Assembly: GCA_021203365.1 (NCBI GenBank)
Contig: JAJQBI010000064.1
Location: forward strand, 17,794-69,641
Direction of reading: 5' to 3'
DNA: 51,848 nucleotides
DNA from: Clostridiales bacterium
GTDB lineage: Bacteria; Bacillota; Clostridia; Lachnospirales; Lachnospiraceae
Position numbers and translations under genes: made by a program. Each line of letters opens with the position of its first letter. Within the stretch, counting starts at the first letter, position 1. Below, piece after piece: positions 1-10,600 of the stretch. The notes beneath the pieces are model-generated. The model did no database searches. It had not been told where the DNA came from and worked only from the letters and a program-made list of their open reading frames with translations.

Positions 1-3000
1 ATCATGAATGGTGTCAGTGGAGGCGGTGCAAGCGCTGGTCAGATTTTAGCATTTGCTGTGTCTATATTGCTTATGGCCACAGCTGTGAAATCACTTGCGG
101 ATATCAAGCTTACGGATGCTGTTAAGTCAGTGGGAATTCTTGGAGCGTTAATGCTTGAACTCTCACTGGCCATGAAATTCATAAGTAAGGTTAGTGGTGG
201 TAGCAGTGCGTCTACTGCATTCACGCTTATAGCGATTGCAGCTGCAATAAAAATCATGGTTAGTGCGATTGACGACCTTGATAATATGGATCTTCAGCAT
301 CCTATTAAAGTGGTCGGTATGCTTGCCGCGATTATTGTCGCTATGACGACCATGATGAAGTCTATATCCAAATTTTCAGGTGGATCGCTGGGTTCTGTGG
401 CCAGTTTGATAGCCATTCCGATCGCAATCAAGTTAATGGTCAGTGCTTTCAATGATCTTGATAACATGGACACTTCGAACCTGCTAAATAAGATAGAATC
501 TTTGGCCATTATTATTGTCACATTGAAAGCAGTTATGGCTTCAGCTGGCCAAGGTAGCTTAGGTTCTGCGATAACGCTTATTGCTATTCCTATCGCGATT
601 GAATTGATGGTTCATGCATTCAATGCTCTTGCAGAGTTAGATGCGAATGCTGTTTTGGATAATATATCCAGCTTGGGCTTGATTATTGGGTCCATTATGG
701 CATTAATGTTGTCGACAAGACTGGCCGGATCCAACGCTATGAGTGCTGGAGTGGCCATTGTTCTTATATCTGGGTCCATGATACTTTTAGCTGCGGCAAT
801 GAAAATGATGGCCGAGATTGATGAGGTTGGGGATTTATCTCACATCACTGATTGCATATCTCAGATAATGCTTGTCTTTGCCGCTTGTATTGCAGCAACA
901 GGCTTTAGTAAAAAATGTACAAGTACCATTGTAATAATGATGGTGGCAATCGCTGGAATAGCGGCCGTGTTATATTTACTATCAGAATTTACTGACGTTA
1001 GTCGTTTAACACCTATTGCAAACGCCCTTACTGAAGTCATGTTGGCTATGAGCGTAATGATGGTAGCGATAGGTGCATCTTCTGCGATATCAAAGTCAAC
1101 TAATTTCGGTATGATAGCTGCAGCCGCAGTAGCATTAGTGGCGATTGGCGCAGTATTAGGGGTTTTGGCTCAGTTTGGAAATGTTGAGAATTATATTCCT
1201 ATTGCCACGGCCATCAGCGAAGTAGTATTAGCTATTAGCGTTCTGATGGTAGCCATTGGGGTTGCTTCTGTGCCATGTTCTATTGGTGGAGCTGGCGCGG
1301 CAATTGTTACAGCTGCTGCGTTAGTGGCGTTGGTGGGAATTGGAACTGCGCTTGGAGTCCTTGCCCATTTTGGAAATGCTGCAAGTTATCTTCCAATTGC
1401 GTTGGCGATTAGTGTAGTCGTCGACGCTCTGACAGACTTAATGGAGTCCATTGGGAAAGCCGCTATATTATGCACTGTTGGAGCAGTAGGCATTGCAGCG
1501 ATGGTGGTTGCGATTGCAGCTTTAAGCGTGCTGGTTTTAGCTTGTGCCGCTGTAAATGCGCTTTGCCCTGAAGCAAATTCGTTTCTACAGTCGGGCTTGC
1601 CTATATTGGAAACTCTTGGAGAAGCTGTTGGAAACTTCATAGGTGGTATTTTAAAAGGTGTTTTAAATAGTCTTTCAGGTGTCAGCTATGATCCTTTAAC
1701 TTCTATGAGTGATGCTTTGTCAAATTTTGTGTCCAGTCTTTCAGGGATTAGTGTTGACGAATCTATATTATCAACCGTGGAATCGCTTGCTGGTGTAATA
1801 CTCACGCTTGGCGCAGCAGAGCTTCTTGATGCTATAACCAGTTTTATTACTGGCGGAAGTAACATGAGTGATTTCGCTGACAATATAGCTCAGCTTGGTT
1901 ACGGCATAATGACATTCAGCTACATGGTCTCCAAAAATGGAATCGACGAGGCGAATGTGACTGCCGCAGCTACCGCGATAGAAACTTTGGCCAACATCAG
2001 TTATCCAAAGTCGGGTGGCTTATGGGGAATGCTTACAGGAAATGCGAATCTCGGGGAATTTGCCGAAAATATTGGGCAACTCGGTTATGGTCTGATGCAG
2101 TTCAATTATTATGTTTCTAAAAATACATTGAACGAGAGCAATATGACTGCCGCGGCTACCGCAATAGACACTTTGGCTAACATCAGTTATCCGACGACAG
2201 GCGGTCTTTGGGGAATGCTCACGGGAAATGCTAACCTGGAAACATTTGCAGAAAATCTCGGTCAGCTTGGTTACGGCATAATGACATTTAGCTACATGGT
2301 CTCCAAAAATGGAATCGACGAGGCGAATGTGACTGCCGCAGTTACGGCATTGAGTAGCTTAGGAACCGCTGCTTCCACCATTCCAAATACTGGTGGACTT
2401 TGGGGTGATTTATTTGGCGAGGTCAACGTAAGCGATTTTGCAGAAAATGTAGCGGAACTTGGCTACGGTATAATGAAGTTCAGTTACATGGTCTCTAAGA
2501 ATGGAATCGACGAAGGCAATGTTACGACCGCAGTCAATGCGTTAAGCGACTTAGCTGGAGTTGCTAAAGATATTCCAACAGATGGTGGACTTTGGGGCGA
2601 AATATTCGGAGGGACTGCTAATCTAAGCGATTTTGCGACCGGTGTAGAAGATCTTGGTGAAGGTATTTCCGCTTTTGCGGCGTCCGTATCTGGTGTAACA
2701 ACCGCTGGTACAGAGGACGCTATTGACGTTGCTGAAAAGATTAACGATCTGTCCAGTAAACTGACTGCCGAGGGCGGATTTTGGAATACCTTTATCAATG
2801 GTGATCAAAATTTGGGGAATTTCGCATCCGAGGTTGCGAAACTTGGTTTGGGGTTGCGTAACTTTAGTCTTATGACTGAAAGTCTTGACACAACTTCCAT
2901 TGATACTGCAATAAAGGTTCTTGGAGAACTCAATACTTTTGCGGGTGAGCTAAGTGGCAACGAGGCAGGACAAATATCTCAGTTTATTGCAGACCTCAGT

Positions 3001-4188
3001 GGAATTGCACTTGATGGCATAGAAAGCTTTGCTTCCGCTTTCTCGGATTCGGATGCTACGTCATCTGGAAAAGAGTTCTTGCAAACAGTTGTCAATGATA
3101 TGGTCACCTATATGGGTGACACCGGTACGACCAATCTTGAAACTGTGGCTGAAACAGCGGCAGACACGTTGATTGATGGAATATCAACTCAGCTCAGTGA
3201 CAATACATCCACGGTAACCGATACCATGGATACTATAATGACAGAAGTAATGAACACCGCTTTGAATATTTTGGACACTAATGTGAGCGATTTCCAAATG
3301 AAAGGTCTTACTCTCATTAATGGTGTTAAAAATGGAATAGTATACGGTTCTTCTGTTTTCCAAACAACGGTTCTTAATGTAGTCATGAATGCGGCTCTCG
3401 CAGCGCATAGTTGTTATACTACTTATTACAGTGTGGGCGTTTATCTAATGTCTGGACTTGCGGCAGGTATTTCAGCAAATCGAGGCGCTCCTCAAAGTGC
3501 AGCAGTCAGTGCAATCGCCAATGCAGCCCTCGCAGTTCATAGTTATTACACGCAGTTCTACAATGTGGGCGCGTACATGATGACAGGCCTTGCGAATGGT
3601 ATTGCGGCAAATAAATCAGCGGCTATTACTGCCGCAGCGAACGCCGCATCTCAAGCCTACGCTGCAGCAAAAGCGGCAGTCGATGCTAATTCACCCGCCA
3701 AGAAATTTATCGAACTGGGTATGTATTGCGATCAGGGATTTGCAATAGGTTTTGAGCGGTATACTGATACGGTAGTCGGGGCGTCTGAGGACATGGCTTT
3801 AGCTGCTCTGGATACAGTGAGAGGCACACTGTCAAATCTTACGTCGATGATAACGGATGACATTACAGATCCGGTGATTCGTCCCGTATTGGATTTGTCA
3901 GCGATAGAATCTGGCACAGCATCCATCAGTGGTATGTTTGGCGGAATTCCAGTGCTCTCTACGAATGTAGCTGGCATTGGAGCAGTAGCGAGTTCGATGC
4001 GAGAATTTCAAAATGGAACTGACAATAGTGATTTACTGGCTGCTCTTAAGGATCTCAAGAGTGCAATCGGGGATTCTCCGAGGACAGTCAATACAATTAA
4101 CGGAATAACCTACGATGGAAGCAGTAGTATTAACGATGCAATACAGACAATTGTCCGTGTTGCAACAGTCCAGCAGAGAAGTGGTTGA
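1..4188 (+). CDS. Phage tail tape measure protein (5' partial)
   Basis: This is the C-terminal 1,395 or so residues of a very long phage tail protein. The frame is open at base 1, so the first visible Met at base 4 is probably internal. The N-terminal half is made of hydrophobic, Ala/Ile/Met-rich segments of roughly 60-70 residues, each ending in an acidic loop such as DDLDNMD. The middle has about five tandem repeats starting GYGIM or a close variant. The C-terminal part has a motif, AAVDANSPAKKFIELG, typical of tape measure proteins of Gram-positive siphophages. Such proteins fix tail length and enter the host membrane during DNA ejection. The position just before the tail-tip genes fits. 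Length and context make the call secure, although no enzymatic domain such as a peptidase is visible. Confidence 0.85.
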   Translation: MMNGVSGGGASAGQILAFAVSILLMATAVKSLADIKLTDAVKSVGILGALMLELSLAMKFISKVSGGSSASTAFTLIAIAAAIKIMVSAIDDLDNMDLQHPIKVVGMLAAIIVAMTTMMKSISKFSGGSLGSVASLIAIPIAIKLMVSAFNDLDNMDTSNLLNKIESLAIIIVTLKAVMASAGQGSLGSAITLIAIPIAIELMVHAFNALAELDANAVLDNISSLGLIIGSIMALMLSTRLAGSNAMSAGVAIVLISGSMILLAAAMKMMAEIDEVGDLSHITDCISQIMLVFAACIAATGFSKKCTSTIVIMMVAIAGIAAVLYLLSEFTDVSRLTPIANALTEVMLAMSVMMVAIGASSAISKSTNFGMIAAAAVALVAIGAVLGVLAQFGNVENYIPIATAISEVVLAISVLMVAIGVASVPCSIGGAGAAIVTAAALVALVGIGTALGVLAHFGNAASYLPIALAISVVVDALTDLMESIGKAAILCTVGAVGIAAMVVAIAALSVLVLACAAVNALCPEANSFLQSGLPILETLGEAVGNFIGGILKGVLNSLSGVSYDPLTSMSDALSNFVSSLSGISVDESILSTVESLAGVILTLGAAELLDAITSFITGGSNMSDFADNIAQLGYGIMTFSYMVSKNGIDEANVTAAATAIETLANISYPKSGGLWGMLTGNANLGEFAENIGQLGYGLMQFNYYVSKNTLNESNMTAAATAIDTLANISYPTTGGLWGMLTGNANLETFAENLGQLGYGIMTFSYMVSKNGIDEANVTAAVTALSSLGTAASTIPNTGGLWGDLFGEVNVSDFAENVAELGYGIMKFSYMVSKNGIDEGNVTTAVNALSDLAGVAKDIPTDGGLWGEIFGGTANLSDFATGVEDLGEGISAFAASVSGVTTAGTEDAIDVAEKINDLSSKLTAEGGFWNTFINGDQNLGNFASEVAKLGLGLRNFSLMTESLDTTSIDTAIKVLGELNTFAGELSGNEAGQISQFIADLSGIALDGIESFASAFSDSDATSSGKEFLQTVVNDMVTYMGDTGTTNLETVAETAADTLIDGISTQLSDNTSTVTDTMDTIMTEVMNTALNILDTNVSDFQMKGLTLINGVKNGIVYGSSVFQTTVLNVVMNAALAAHSCYTTYYSVGVYLMSGLAAGISANRGAPQSAAVSAIANAALAVHSYYTQFYNVGAYMMTGLANGIAANKSAAITAAANAASQAYAAAKAAVDANSPAKKFIELGMYCDQGFAIGFERYTDTVVGASEDMALAALDTVRGTLSNLTSMITDDITDPVIRPVLDLSAIESGTASISGMFGGIPVLSTNVAGIGAVASSMREFQNGTDNSDLLAALKDLKSAIGDSPRTVNTINGITYDGSSSINDAIQTIVRVATVQQRSG
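1897..2844 (+). repeat. Tandem in-frame repeats of about 186-195 bp in the tape measure gene
   Basis: Successive units begin at 1897, 2083, 2269, 2461 and 2656. Each encodes about 62-65 residues that begin GYGIM/GYGLM/GEGIS and carry a GGLWG or GGFW core. Units 1 and 3 are nearly identical over about 60 bases (around 1919 and 2291), which suggests recent duplication or gene conversion. Later units diverge. Confidence 0.85.
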
Positions 4189-4204
4189 CAGGAGGTGGTA
4201 ACGA

Positions 4205-6556
4205 TTGGCTAATAAATGTACGGATGTACAAATAGCTCAACAGACAGGCAGTGATTCTGTCTATGCGACTTGGTCATGTTCGCTTTCAAATATTGACCAC
4301 TTTAATCTGCGATGGTATTACACGACTGGAGATGGAGTGGCGTTTCTTGGCTCGGATACCGATGTAGCGAGTTATATGCGTAACGCCACTTACTCGCCTC
4401 CAGACAATGCAACTAAGGTTGCTCTTAATATCATACCTGTCTCCGAGACATATACTTCAAATGATGTTGAGGTAAGTTATTGGACCGCAGAAACGGTTCG
4501 GGTAGTGTTTGACCTTTCAACAACAGCACCGGATCAGCTTAGCTCGCCTACGGTAGAAATTAGTAACAAATACAAACTAACAGCTTCTGTAACAGTTTCA
4601 GATTCGAATGTTGACAAAGTAGAATTCTATGTTGCAAAACGTTCATCTGATACGAGCGAGAGGCTTTCTAAAGCAGCCAGTGGTGTTGTGGAAATTGGTA
4701 TATCTGGCAGTTCGGCTAATGAGTCGTATGCTGGTTATACCTGTACGGTTGACGCAGGAGCTGCGTATCGCGTGCAATGTCGCGGAATAAATGAATACAC
4801 AAGCGGGTCATCTACTGAAAGCGTCTATGGTGAGTGGTCTGACTGGTCAGATTTTGTTGAAACTGTTCCGGCTGCAGTTACAAATGTATCTGTAAGCGCT
4901 TACGATGAGACTACGATAAAAGTAACCTGGACGAAAAGCAGTACGGCAACCAGTTATGAAATCGAGTACACTACAAATAAAGAATATTTCGACTCTTCCA
5001 GTGATACGTCAACTGTTACGGTAACCTCAACTACGGGGTACGTTACTGGTGTTGAATCCGGAGATACTTATTATGTTCGGGTTCGTGCCACAAACGAGCA
5101 AGGTGAATCTGCATGGAGTTCTATATTATCGGTTGTTATTGGGGAAACTCCAGAAGCTCCGACAACCTGGTCTTCTAAAACGGTTGCATACGTCGGCGAC
5201 ACTGTGAACTTATATTGGGTCCATAATGCCGCCGATAATTCCACTCAACAGTCAGCTATTATTCTTATAGCAAGGTCATGGTCGCAAGACGGTAGCACTA
5301 TGACAGAGACGGAAACTATTACAGTAGATAATACTTTGCGAGACGAGTCCGAACAGGATGACACCAGCGTATATACACTCGATCTTTCGGATTATTCCGA
5401 TGGAGAAATAATAACCTGGCGTGTAAAAACATGTGGTATTACCGGAGAATATAGTGAATTCTCTGTTGCCAGAAAAATTAAAATATATGAGCCCGCCACA
5501 ATGAGTATATATTTGGAGAGCGATACTCTTACGGAATATCCTTATACTATTCAGCTAAGAAGTGCTCCAAGCAGCCAGATTCCTACGGGCTATTATATTT
5601 CAATCACTGCTGGTTCGTCATATGAGGGTGTAAACGCTTTAGGCGAAAGCGAATTGGTTCTGAAAGGCGAAGAAATCTTTTCGACATATTTGAGCAATAC
5701 AAGTCATCTTGTCGAATATTCTTTAACGCCTTCCGTAATCACTCTTGCCGATGGAATATCATACACAGTTACAGCTACGGTTGGAATGAATACAGGAATG
5801 AGTGCTACAGTGTCTGACACTTTCACAGCAAGTCTTCCTGCGTCTGATTACAACATAGATGCGAAAATCGGAATAGATAAGAATAAACTTGTGGCTTATA
5901 TTACACCATATGTCACAGATGACGACGGTAATGCAGTAAGCGGTCTCACTATGGATGTATATCGTCGAGAAGCAGATGGAAGTTTCACTGAGATCGAGAC
6001 TGGTCTTAGTAGTGGAGCAGCTGTGTCTGTTACTGATCCGCATCCTGCGCTTGACTATGCTCGATATCGAATCGTTGTGACAAATTCGACAACAGGCGCA
6101 ATAGACTATCAAGATCTTCCAGGATATCCCGTTAATGTCCCGGCAATTGTTATTCAATGGGACGAAGATTGGAGTGATTTCGACTATGACGAAGTTGCAG
6201 CACCACAGGTTCCAGCATGGACAGGCTCTATGATAAAGCTTCCTTGGAACATAGACATAACGGAGTCTTGTTCACTTGACACTGAAAAAGTCGAGTATAT
6301 CGGGCGATCGTATCCGGTTAGTTATTACGGGACTCAGCAAGGAAGCACTGCCACATGGAATACGGACATCGTCAAATCCGACAAAGAAATGATTTATGCG
6401 TTGCGCAGATTGGCAGCATATCAGGGTGATGTATATGTACGAGAACCGACAGGAACCGGATATTGGGCACAGATAACAGTTAGCATGAATATAAAGCATC
6501 TTGAGTTGGTTATCCCTGTGACTCTGACTGTAACCAGAGTAGAGGGAGGTGCTTAA
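4205..6556 (+). CDS. Phage tail protein with fibronectin type III-like domains
   Basis: A 783-residue phage structural protein. A TTG start is chosen because AGGAGG lies at 4190-4195, nine bases upstream, and no ATG fits better. Around residues 220-315 a fibronectin type III fold is recognisable: a PAAVTNVSVS opening, VTWTKSS, and a GDTYYVRVRATNEQGESAW strand pattern. Earlier and later segments look like further beta-sandwich domains. FN3 domains are common in tail-tip and tail-tube proteins and probably bind the cell surface or carbohydrate. The gene follows the tape measure gene by 16 bases and overlaps the next gene by one base (TAATG), so the three are cotranscribed. It occupies the place of a distal tail protein, but the exact structural role is inferred. 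Confidence 0.75.
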   Translation: MANKCTDVQIAQQTGSDSVYATWSCSLSNIDHFNLRWYYTTGDGVAFLGSDTDVASYMRNATYSPPDNATKVALNIIPVSETYTSNDVEVSYWTAETVRVVFDLSTTAPDQLSSPTVEISNKYKLTASVTVSDSNVDKVEFYVAKRSSDTSERLSKAASGVVEIGISGSSANESYAGYTCTVDAGAAYRVQCRGINEYTSGSSTESVYGEWSDWSDFVETVPAAVTNVSVSAYDETTIKVTWTKSSTATSYEIEYTTNKEYFDSSSDTSTVTVTSTTGYVTGVESGDTYYVRVRATNEQGESAWSSILSVVIGETPEAPTTWSSKTVAYVGDTVNLYWVHNAADNSTQQSAIILIARSWSQDGSTMTETETITVDNTLRDESEQDDTSVYTLDLSDYSDGEIITWRVKTCGITGEYSEFSVARKIKIYEPATMSIYLESDTLTEYPYTIQLRSAPSSQIPTGYYISITAGSSYEGVNALGESELVLKGEEIFSTYLSNTSHLVEYSLTPSVITLADGISYTVTATVGMNTGMSATVSDTFTASLPASDYNIDAKIGIDKNKLVAYITPYVTDDDGNAVSGLTMDVYRREADGSFTEIETGLSSGAAVSVTDPHPALDYARYRIVVTNSTTGAIDYQDLPGYPVNVPAIVIQWDEDWSDFDYDEVAAPQVPAWTGSMIKLPWNIDITESCSLDTEKVEYIGRSYPVSYYGTQQGSTATWNTDIVKSDKEMIYALRRLAAYQGDVYVREPTGTGYWAQITVSMNIKHLELVIPVTLTVTRVEGGA

Positions 6557-7617
6557 TGGCTATTGATTGGACAGGCTCTATGAAGCAGTCATTTGAGTTT
6601 TATGAGGTTGACATAAATACCTGGGGCGATAAAACTAAATTGGACTGTTTTGAATCTGCTTCTATTGACCGAGATTCATCAAGTACGACGCTTGGAAGTG
6701 CTACTATTGAATGTTCAGAAGCTGTTAAGGAATGTTACGTTCGAATTTATCTCATTGCAATTCAAAATGGAGAAACAACAAAAGAGCCATTGGGCACTTT
6801 CTTGGTCCAGACGCCTTCTGATTCTTTTAATGGAAAAAGACACACTTATTCTCTTGATGCATATACTCCTTTGATCGAATTAAAAGGGGATTGTCCGCCA
6901 ATAGGGTATTCGATACTAACCGGTGAATCAATCATGACGAGAGCTTCGACTATTTGCTCTGAGAATATGCGAGCACCGATAACGTCTACAATAAGCACAA
7001 CTGCTATACAATACGATTTTGTGGCAAATCTGGATGACACCTGGTTGACATATGTCAGCGATTTGATCGCCACTGCAAATTATCAATTCGATATTGACGC
7101 GATGGGTAATGTTATGTTTGCACCAGTACAGGATGCAGCTGCACTTCGGCCCGTCTGGACATATGACGATGATAATAGTTCGATTTTATATCCGGACATT
7201 GAAGACGAACGAGATTTGTATAATGTTCCAAATGTTGTGGAAGTTGTTTATTCAACTGAAGCCGGTTATATGTATGCGACTGCCACGAACGACGATCCAA
7301 GCAGCGAAATTTCAACCGTTAGTCGTGGCAGAACAGTATTATATCGAGATTCAAATCCAAGCTTTTCAGGCGTACCTTCGCAGACAGAAATGAACGACTA
7401 TGCAATATCATTGTTGAAAAGTCTGTCATGTCTTGAACATACGGTCACATATACGCATGGATATTGCCCGGTGCGAGTTGGGGATGGCGTGCTTTTAAAC
7501 TACAAAAGAGCAGGACTATCGTATGTCAAGGCAAAAGTAATATCTCAATCCATTAAATGCGAAGTTGGATGCTCTGTGGAAGAAACGGCAGTATATACGA
7601 CACAGTTATGGGGGTAG
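6556..7617 (+). CDS. Phage tail/baseplate hub-like protein
   Basis: A 353-residue protein whose start ATG shares its A with the stop of the previous gene (TAATG). The opening residues (MAIDWTGSMKQSFEFYEVD) and the alternating beta-rich composition resemble the tail-associated or hub proteins that sit between the distal tail protein and the fibre in Gram-positive siphophages. I see no lysozyme or peptidase motif. Its C-terminal region (VRVGDGVLLNYKRAGL) resembles the domain of hub proteins that handles oligosaccharide-binding-like strands. Function is inferred mainly from gene order: tape measure, tail protein, this gene, then the fibre. It could equally be called a minor structural protein. 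Confidence 0.65.
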   Translation: MAIDWTGSMKQSFEFYEVDINTWGDKTKLDCFESASIDRDSSSTTLGSATIECSEAVKECYVRIYLIAIQNGETTKEPLGTFLVQTPSDSFNGKRHTYSLDAYTPLIELKGDCPPIGYSILTGESIMTRASTICSENMRAPITSTISTTAIQYDFVANLDDTWLTYVSDLIATANYQFDIDAMGNVMFAPVQDAAALRPVWTYDDDNSSILYPDIEDERDLYNVPNVVEVVYSTEAGYMYATATNDDPSSEISTVSRGRTVLYRDSNPSFSGVPSQTEMNDYAISLLKSLSCLEHTVTYTHGYCPVRVGDGVLLNYKRAGLSYVKAKVISQSIKCEVGCSVEETAVYTTQLWG

Positions 7618-7623
7618 AGCAGT

Positions 7624-10600
7624 ATGGAATTATCACAAACGCTTCTAAAAAAATTTGTAAGCACTACCACAGCTGAGTCAACAGAAGCAGTAACAACCGC
7701 GTATGGAACCGGCGTTGTAAACGGTACATCAAAGTATGTCATTCTTGATGGTTCGACCGTTGCGACGCCGGTTTCGTCAACCACTGATATAGAAGATGGA
7801 GACCGAGTTCTGGTATCCATAGAGAATCATGTAGCAACTGTTACCGGAAACATGACTTCCCCTTCAGCTACTTTGAGGACTACAGAAAGTCTTAGCGATT
7901 CAATATCAGCCGCATATGCACTGATTACAAATCTCGAATCAACAACGATTACGACCGAATATTTAAATGCTACGTATGCAACCATTGACAGCTTGACAGC
8001 TGTACAGGGAAGCATCGACACTTTAAGTGTTAATAAGTTAGACGCAAGCACCGCGTCACTGATATATGCTACTATTGAAAGTCTTGATGCAACCAACGCG
8101 TCAATTACAAATTTGTCTTCCGTATATGCTTCGATAACAGATCTTGATGCTACTAACGCCACAATTCAAAGTCTGTCGAATACATACGCGAACATTGATT
8201 TTAGTAATATCGGTTCGGCGGCTATTGAGAAATTCTTCTCGGAATCCGGCATGATTGAGAACCTTGTGGTCGGGGATCAGACTATAACCGGGAAATTGGT
8301 TGGTGTAACGATCAGCGGTGATCTAATCGAAGGTAATACAATTGTTGCCGAGAAGCTGGTTATCAAGGGTGAAGACGGATTATATTACAAACTCAATACG
8401 GATGGCATTACTACCGAAGCGGAACAGACTGACTATAATAGTTTGAATGGAACTGTGATTCAGGCTAAGAGCATTACAGCAGAAAAGATTAGCGTAGATG
8501 ACCTGGTGGCTTTCGGAGCGACGATCGGCGGATTTCACATTGGGACAAATTCATTATATTCCGATGTTAAGGAATCCGTTGATAACACTACTCGTGGCGT
8601 ATATTTGGATACAGACGGTCAGGTGGCTTTTGGAGACGACAGCCAGTATCTGAAATTTTACAAAGCAAACGACGGGACTTATCGTCTCGAAATATCTGCT
8701 ATCAGCATTATGTTCAGCAGTACCCGCAGAAGTATCGAAGAGGTTCTGGACGACACTGTTACTGACGTTAGCGTGGAATATTGTTTGTCTGCAAGCTATG
8801 AAGACGCGCCAAGTGACGACGATGACTGGTCTACTGTAGCACCTTCGTGGGTCGATGGCATGTACATGTGGAGTCGAGTTAAGACAACGAAGACAGGTGG
8901 TGTTGTTGAGTATTCGGATTATACCTGTATCACCGGTGCGACTGGAGCTACAGGAGCAGATGGTACAGACGGAAAGATGGTTTACGCGACTTGTTCTACT
9001 GCGGCGTCAACAGCAGCGAAAGTAGCTACGACTACCGATGGTGACTTTACGCTGTATACCGGTGCAGTAGTATCAGTCAAGTTTACCGTAACCAATACTG
9101 CATCCAGTCCGACACTGAATGTTGACGGTACCGGCGCAATACCGATATATTATCGAGGTTCAGCTATAACAGCAAGTTATTTGGCAGCGAATAGGACATA
9201 TTCATTCGTGTATAATGGAACTCAATGGGAATTCCTTGGTGATATTAACACGGATACGGATACGTACGACCGCACTAAATTCACTGGTTCAGTCAAAGCA
9301 GGGTCTACTATTACGGCAGACAATATTATTGTAGGAAATTCCAGTGGTTATCATCAACTGAATACTGGCGGATCGTTCGACATTACATATCCGATATTGT
9401 ATGCAATGAGTGCGATCGGCTCTGGCAGTACAGGAACCAATAACTACACGGAAATCAGTTTCACTGTAACTACAACCCAATCAATTACTTTGACGGCATA
9501 CAAATATGTCTACATTCAAGGCAGTTTGACCGGGACATCATTTACTCCGACATCTACTGCACCATTGATTCAAACGGTTCCGACATCAGCAGACGGTTAC
9601 TATTATATTTGTCTTGGTTTGGCGTATTCTCAGACCGGTATTCATCTCGATTCAAGTCATGAGATTTTCATGTTCTATAATGGAGCATTTCAGAGTCTTG
9701 GTTCTTCGGCGCGAGAAGTCGTAGCGAATTGGTGCTATGACAATGATACGACCTGGATTAGTGGCGCAAACATTTATACTGGAACGATCACAGCTGATAA
9801 GATTAGTGTAACTGATCTTCAGGCATTCGGAGCGACTATTGGCGGTTGGACAATTGGTGATACTTCTCTTTATAACGGCTGTGTTTCCATGGATTCGACT
9901 GTGGTCGGCACTTATATTGGTACGGATGGGATAAGGCAGTACGAAGATTCGGGTGCATATGTAAATATTCAGAACGGTATATTGACTGCAGCAGGAGTCG
10001 ATGTATCTGGAACTGTCAGTAGTGCTGTTATTAAATGTGCGGGAAGTACGTATACTGCGCAAATAGATTCTGGTGTACTAAAAAGTCGATCCTTAGAGTT
10101 TTATGAAAGTCCCATAGACGCAGGCGATGGATATGCCAATTGTGCTATTTATGGTGGAAAAATTGTTCTGTCATATTTTGCGACTGATACTATTGCTACC
10201 GGATATGATCCGGATTTGGAATCTCTAAATCAGAGAGTTGAAATTACGCCTCTCGGAATCACTACAGATGGAACAGTTTCTACATCATATTTAGCAGTCA
10301 CATGCTCCGACACATCACAAAATGCTGCAACTATTAATGGAACAACCGTAGCGACAGATAATTTTACCGTTATTAAAGATAGTGCGTCTATGGCTGGCTA
10401 TTATGCAGCACGCAGTGACACATCTACCAGTATATTATTTGGCATTGGCTCGAATGGCACAACCCATGGTATGTACAGCGCAACTCTTGGTCGTTGGATG
10501 GTATACAGTGACGGCACAGATGCTATCGGAATGCTGGATTATTTAACGGTGAAAGATACAGAACAGTATCTTAACAGCGGTACGACACGTCGGCAACCGG

